Source of the DNA: Bacteroidales bacterium
GTDB taxonomy: Bacteria; Bacteroidota; Bacteroidia; Bacteroidales; UBA932
NCBI GenBank assembly: GCA_023227835.1
Contig: JALOCI010000087.1
Coordinates: forward strand, 1 to 7,662
Length of the DNA stretch: 7,662 bases
Reading direction: 5' to 3'
Shown: piece after piece, positions 6,148 to 7,662 of the stretch
Layout: each line of letters starts with the position of its first letter
Position numbering within the stretch: position 1 is the stretch's first letter
Translations under genes and position numbers: made by a program
Notes under the pieces: model-generated
The model's input: the letters and a program-made list of their open reading frames with translations, nothing else
The model's database searches: none
Told to the model about the DNA's origin: nothing

Positions 6148-7096
6148 GCACCGGGCGGATCACGGTAACCGTTTCTCCCCGGCCCACTAGAATCGGTGAA
6201 AGCCATCGAAGCCTAAGCACCTGCTCCCCGGTTCGGGGACCCGTCCAAAACGAATGCCAATGCGCCGCCCTCACGTGAGCCCGCGGCGCAGCGTGCGTTC
6301 CCCCAGCGGCTTCCGCTGCCTCGCTCCGCGCCTGCCGCAAAGCCGCGCCAATGCGAACCCCTACATCCCACTCGACGGCTTGCGTAGGGCAGTCTTTGCG
6401 CTGCCGAATACGCCGCGTGGAAGGATGCGCCGGATGCGCGTCCGGCAAATCTACGTCTTCCGCGCAAAGATACAGCAACAGCGCCAGGCGCCTGCCTAGA
6501 TTCGCTGTAATAAACGAGTCCCACCTAGCCTGCGTCGAGGGTTTCCACGCGGGGCTCGGCAAGCCCCGCGAAGCGGTACTCGCCGCGTCGTGCTTTTTTG
6601 CGGCTGTTTCTACGGTGTCCGACAAATCTACAAGCTGTTCACCACAAGGCATCCAAAAAGAGGGGCCGTGCTCGTCTGCAATAGACCAGACCAGGGGAAT
6701 TAGGCGTAAAACCGGCCGGCTATCGACTTGATCGAGCAACCACCAAAATCCCGCCGCGTAGTCCCAGGCCGGATCTCCTTCAACAAAACCACTCCAGGCG
6801 GGCAATCGGAGGAGATGCTCGGCAGGCAACAGCCCTGAAACAGGCGTCTTTAGTAGCGCCTCTTTCAGCGTTACATCAAATCGATATATACTGCGGGTTG
6901 TGCGCCAAGCCGACAACATTGACAGTGTTTCCGCGTTCTCCGACAACCCGCGCAAGCGATCACTCTTCGCGGCGCGCTCCGTCGGTACATAGACCCACGG
7001 AGGATCCGCCGGATCGCGGAGCCGTTCCACGTCAAACCAGAAGTTCGGGGCCCTTGCGGATACCTGTTTCAAAAACTCGTCGGGTGCGGACCTCAT
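6122..7096 (-). CDS. AcrVA2-like anti-CRISPR family protein
   Basis: A 324-aa protein close in length to Moraxella AcrVA2 (about 322 aa). Similarity, judged from memory of that sequence, is collinear: AWRTTRSIYRFD (63-74; AcrVA2 has an AWRNT-x-x-IY segment), LPAWSGFVE (98-106), a GFWWLLDQVD helix (116-125), the LLLYLCAEDVDL helix (206-217), and the C-terminal HVRAAHWHSFWTG...LRWLSPILVG (274-305), where AcrVA2 has HIRRGHWHGYW and a RW-hydrophobic strand. AcrVA2 is reported to recognise the nascent N-terminus of Cas12a and lower its mRNA; relatives occur widely, including in hosts without known Cas12a, so the target here is unproven. The ATG at 7094-7096 is chosen for its strong GGGGGAGG 8 bases upstream; a GTG at 7144 overlapping the terL stop (GTGA) would add 16 residues. 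The 5' and middle parts are about 47-60% G+C, the 3' part richer. It is inserted between terL and portal, in the same direction. Confidence 0.8.
   Translation of the reverse strand: MRSAPDEFLKQVSARAPNFWFDVERLRDPADPPWVYVPTERAAKSDRLRGLSENAETLSMLSAWRTTRSIYRFDVTLKEALLKTPVSGLLPAEHLLRLPAWSGFVEGDPAWDYAAGFWWLLDQVDSRPVLRLIPLVWSIADEHGPSFWMPCGEQLVDLSDTVETAAKKHDAASTASRGLPSPAWKPSTQARWDSFITANLGRRLALLLYLCAEDVDLPDAHPAHPSTRRIRQRKDCPTQAVEWDVGVRIGAALRQARSEAAEAAGGTHAAPRAHVRAAHWHSFWTGPRTGEQVLRLRWLSPILVGRGETVTVIRPVRDIGPPAC
6548..6570. repeat. Perfect 9-bp inverted repeat with 5-base loop inside the AcrVA2-like gene
   Basis: CGCGGGGCT (6548-6556) and AGCCCCGCG (6562-6570) pair perfectly around a 5-base loop. The stem is a G+C-rich patch within a lower-G+C stretch, in a region of the protein (about residues 174-185) that looks like a variable linker. 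No U-run follows it on the coding strand, so it is not a typical terminator of this operon. It may affect mRNA stability or be chance in G+C-rich DNA. Confidence 0.6.
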
Positions 7097-7104
7097 TTTG
7101 CTAG

Positions 7105-7112
7105 CCTCCCCC
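7105..7112 (-). promoter_or_regulatory. Strong Shine-Dalgarno of the AcrVA2-like gene
   Basis: GGGGGAGG on the minus strand, 8 bases before the ATG at 7094-7096. It is one of the best ribosome sites in the window and decides the start in favour of the ATG over the GTG at 7142-7144. Confidence 0.75.
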
Positions 7113-7140
7113 GCGCGCTGTCCGAACGCAAGGAAAATCG

Positions 7141-7662
7141 TCACGGGCGCCGGAAGAAATCCGCGAGCCCCGCGAGCTGCATCCGAGCGATCCCTCCGGG
7201 CTGATAGAGGTAGTCGAGCGCCATGGTCGCCGTGTCGACGCGGTCGTTAGCTTTCTGGCGCGGGAACCGAACGAGCTCCCCCCGCCACTCTTCCGCCCAC
7301 GCCGCACGGGGGATCCAGAGCACCCCTGATTCGACGCGCGCGGAATGCCGGCGCGCGCGATCCTCCTTCGAGCCGTGCGGTTCCCAAGGGGCGATCGCGG
7401 GCACCAGCTCCCGGAGCTCAGAAATTAGGTCGGTCCCGCTCGCCTTGTCTTCGACGAGGACGGCGATCGCGCGCGACCACGGCTCGGCGCCTTGCGCCGC
7501 GACGAAGACCGCCCGCGCCTCGGGGTAGTTCCAGCGCCCGATCCTCTCGTCTACCAGGTAGAGCCGCTTAGTCGGATCGTGCCACGCGAAGAGCACGCCG
7601 TGCACGCGCGAGCGGGACTCGACCGCGACGCGAGTTCCCCGGTCCTTCCCCTTGAAACCGAG
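7141..7662 (-). CDS. Terminase large subunit, C-terminal nuclease domain (partial, 5' end beyond the right edge)
   Basis: The frame is open from the window edge to a TGA at 7141-7143, 173 residues. This is the RNase H-like nuclease half of the packaging motor, which cuts concatemeric DNA; the ATPase half lies outside. The order of motifs matches the C-terminal domain described for phage psiM2 ORF9-like terminases: GFKGKDRGTRVAV (2-14, the 'FK-x-K-D' stretch after the first catalytic Asp, itself off the window), LYLVDERIGRWNYPE (strand and helix), AVLVEDKASG with Glu71/Asp72 as the second acidic site, APWEPHGSKEDRARRHSARVESGVLWIP, ELVRFPRQKANDRVDTATMAL with Asp140/Asp143 as the third. A GTG at 7603-7605 is an internal valine codon, not the start, because coding sequence with family motifs continues upstream. 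The stop overlaps the potential GTG of the following frame. Confidence 0.92.
   Translation of the reverse strand, partial: LGFKGKDRGTRVAVESRSRVHGVLFAWHDPTKRLYLVDERIGRWNYPEARAVFVAAQGAEPWSRAIAVLVEDKASGTDLISELRELVPAIAPWEPHGSKEDRARRHSARVESGVLWIPRAAWAEEWRGELVRFPRQKANDRVDTATMALDYLYQPGGIARMQLAGLADFFRRP

Noticed and set aside
6548..6598. Hairpin plus T-run as a plus-strand terminator
   Set aside because: The six-T run (6593-6598) is over 20 bases from the stem, and no plus-strand gene lies upstream to terminate.
7101..7126. Fourth copy of the promoter-like motif before the AcrVA2-like gene
   Set aside because: CGGACA and TAGCAA are present but only 15 bases apart, CGTG is missing before the TAG, and the predicted start would fall inside the gene.
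6122..7144. 340-aa version of the AcrVA2-like protein from the GTG overlapping the terL stop
   Set aside because: The GTGA overlap is attractive, but the ATG at 7096 has a far better ribosome site and gives a length close to AcrVA2. The longer start is not excluded.

Overview
The window is a piece of the DNA-packaging and head-assembly module of a tailed phage or prophage (Caudoviricetes). All genes are on the minus strand, so transcription runs from the right edge to the left. The order is the usual one for head modules: terminase large subunit (C-terminal part, cut by the right edge), portal (DUF1073 type), Mu gpF/SPP1 gp7-type minor head protein, prohead protease fused to a scaffold (DUF2213 type), cement/decoration protein, major capsid protein (DUF2184 type), then an acidic putative virion protein cut by the left edge. 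Structural genes are tightly packed, with gaps of 2-50 bases or short overlaps. No tRNA, rRNA, CRISPR array, integrase or insertion sequence is visible.

The interruption lies between terL and the portal gene. Two non-structural genes sit there. The first (about 6122-7096, 324 aa) reads as a homologue of the anti-CRISPR AcrVA2, which lowers Cas12a production. The second encodes an 86-aa helical protein I do not recognise. Much of this pair is about 47-60% G+C by hand count of 60-base blocks, against roughly 65-80% in sampled blocks of the structural genes. It therefore looks like a moron cassette acquired into the late operon.

Three short intervals upstream of genes (the 86-aa gene, portal, protease/scaffold) share a previously unflagged pattern: a -35-like xxGAC(A/G), exactly 17 bases, then TAG, with the 8-mer CGTGCTAG at the downstream end. 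At the portal and protease genes the -10-like hexamer ends exactly 6 bases before the GTG start and neither gene has a clear Shine-Dalgarno sequence. This geometry suggests leaderless transcripts. At the protease gene a perfect 12-bp palindrome fills part of the -35/-10 spacer and could be an operator.

The minor head protein carries a C-terminal ParB/sulfiredoxin-like domain after a long Pro/Ala-rich linker, resembling the toxin-like extensions known on some MuF proteins. The protease gene also has a credible in-frame internal start for a separate scaffold.

The host is a high-G+C bacterium. The promoter pattern and possible leaderless GTG starts resemble actinobacterial signals (TTGACR/TAGRRT), but this head-gene set is also common in proteobacterial phages, so I do not assign a host.
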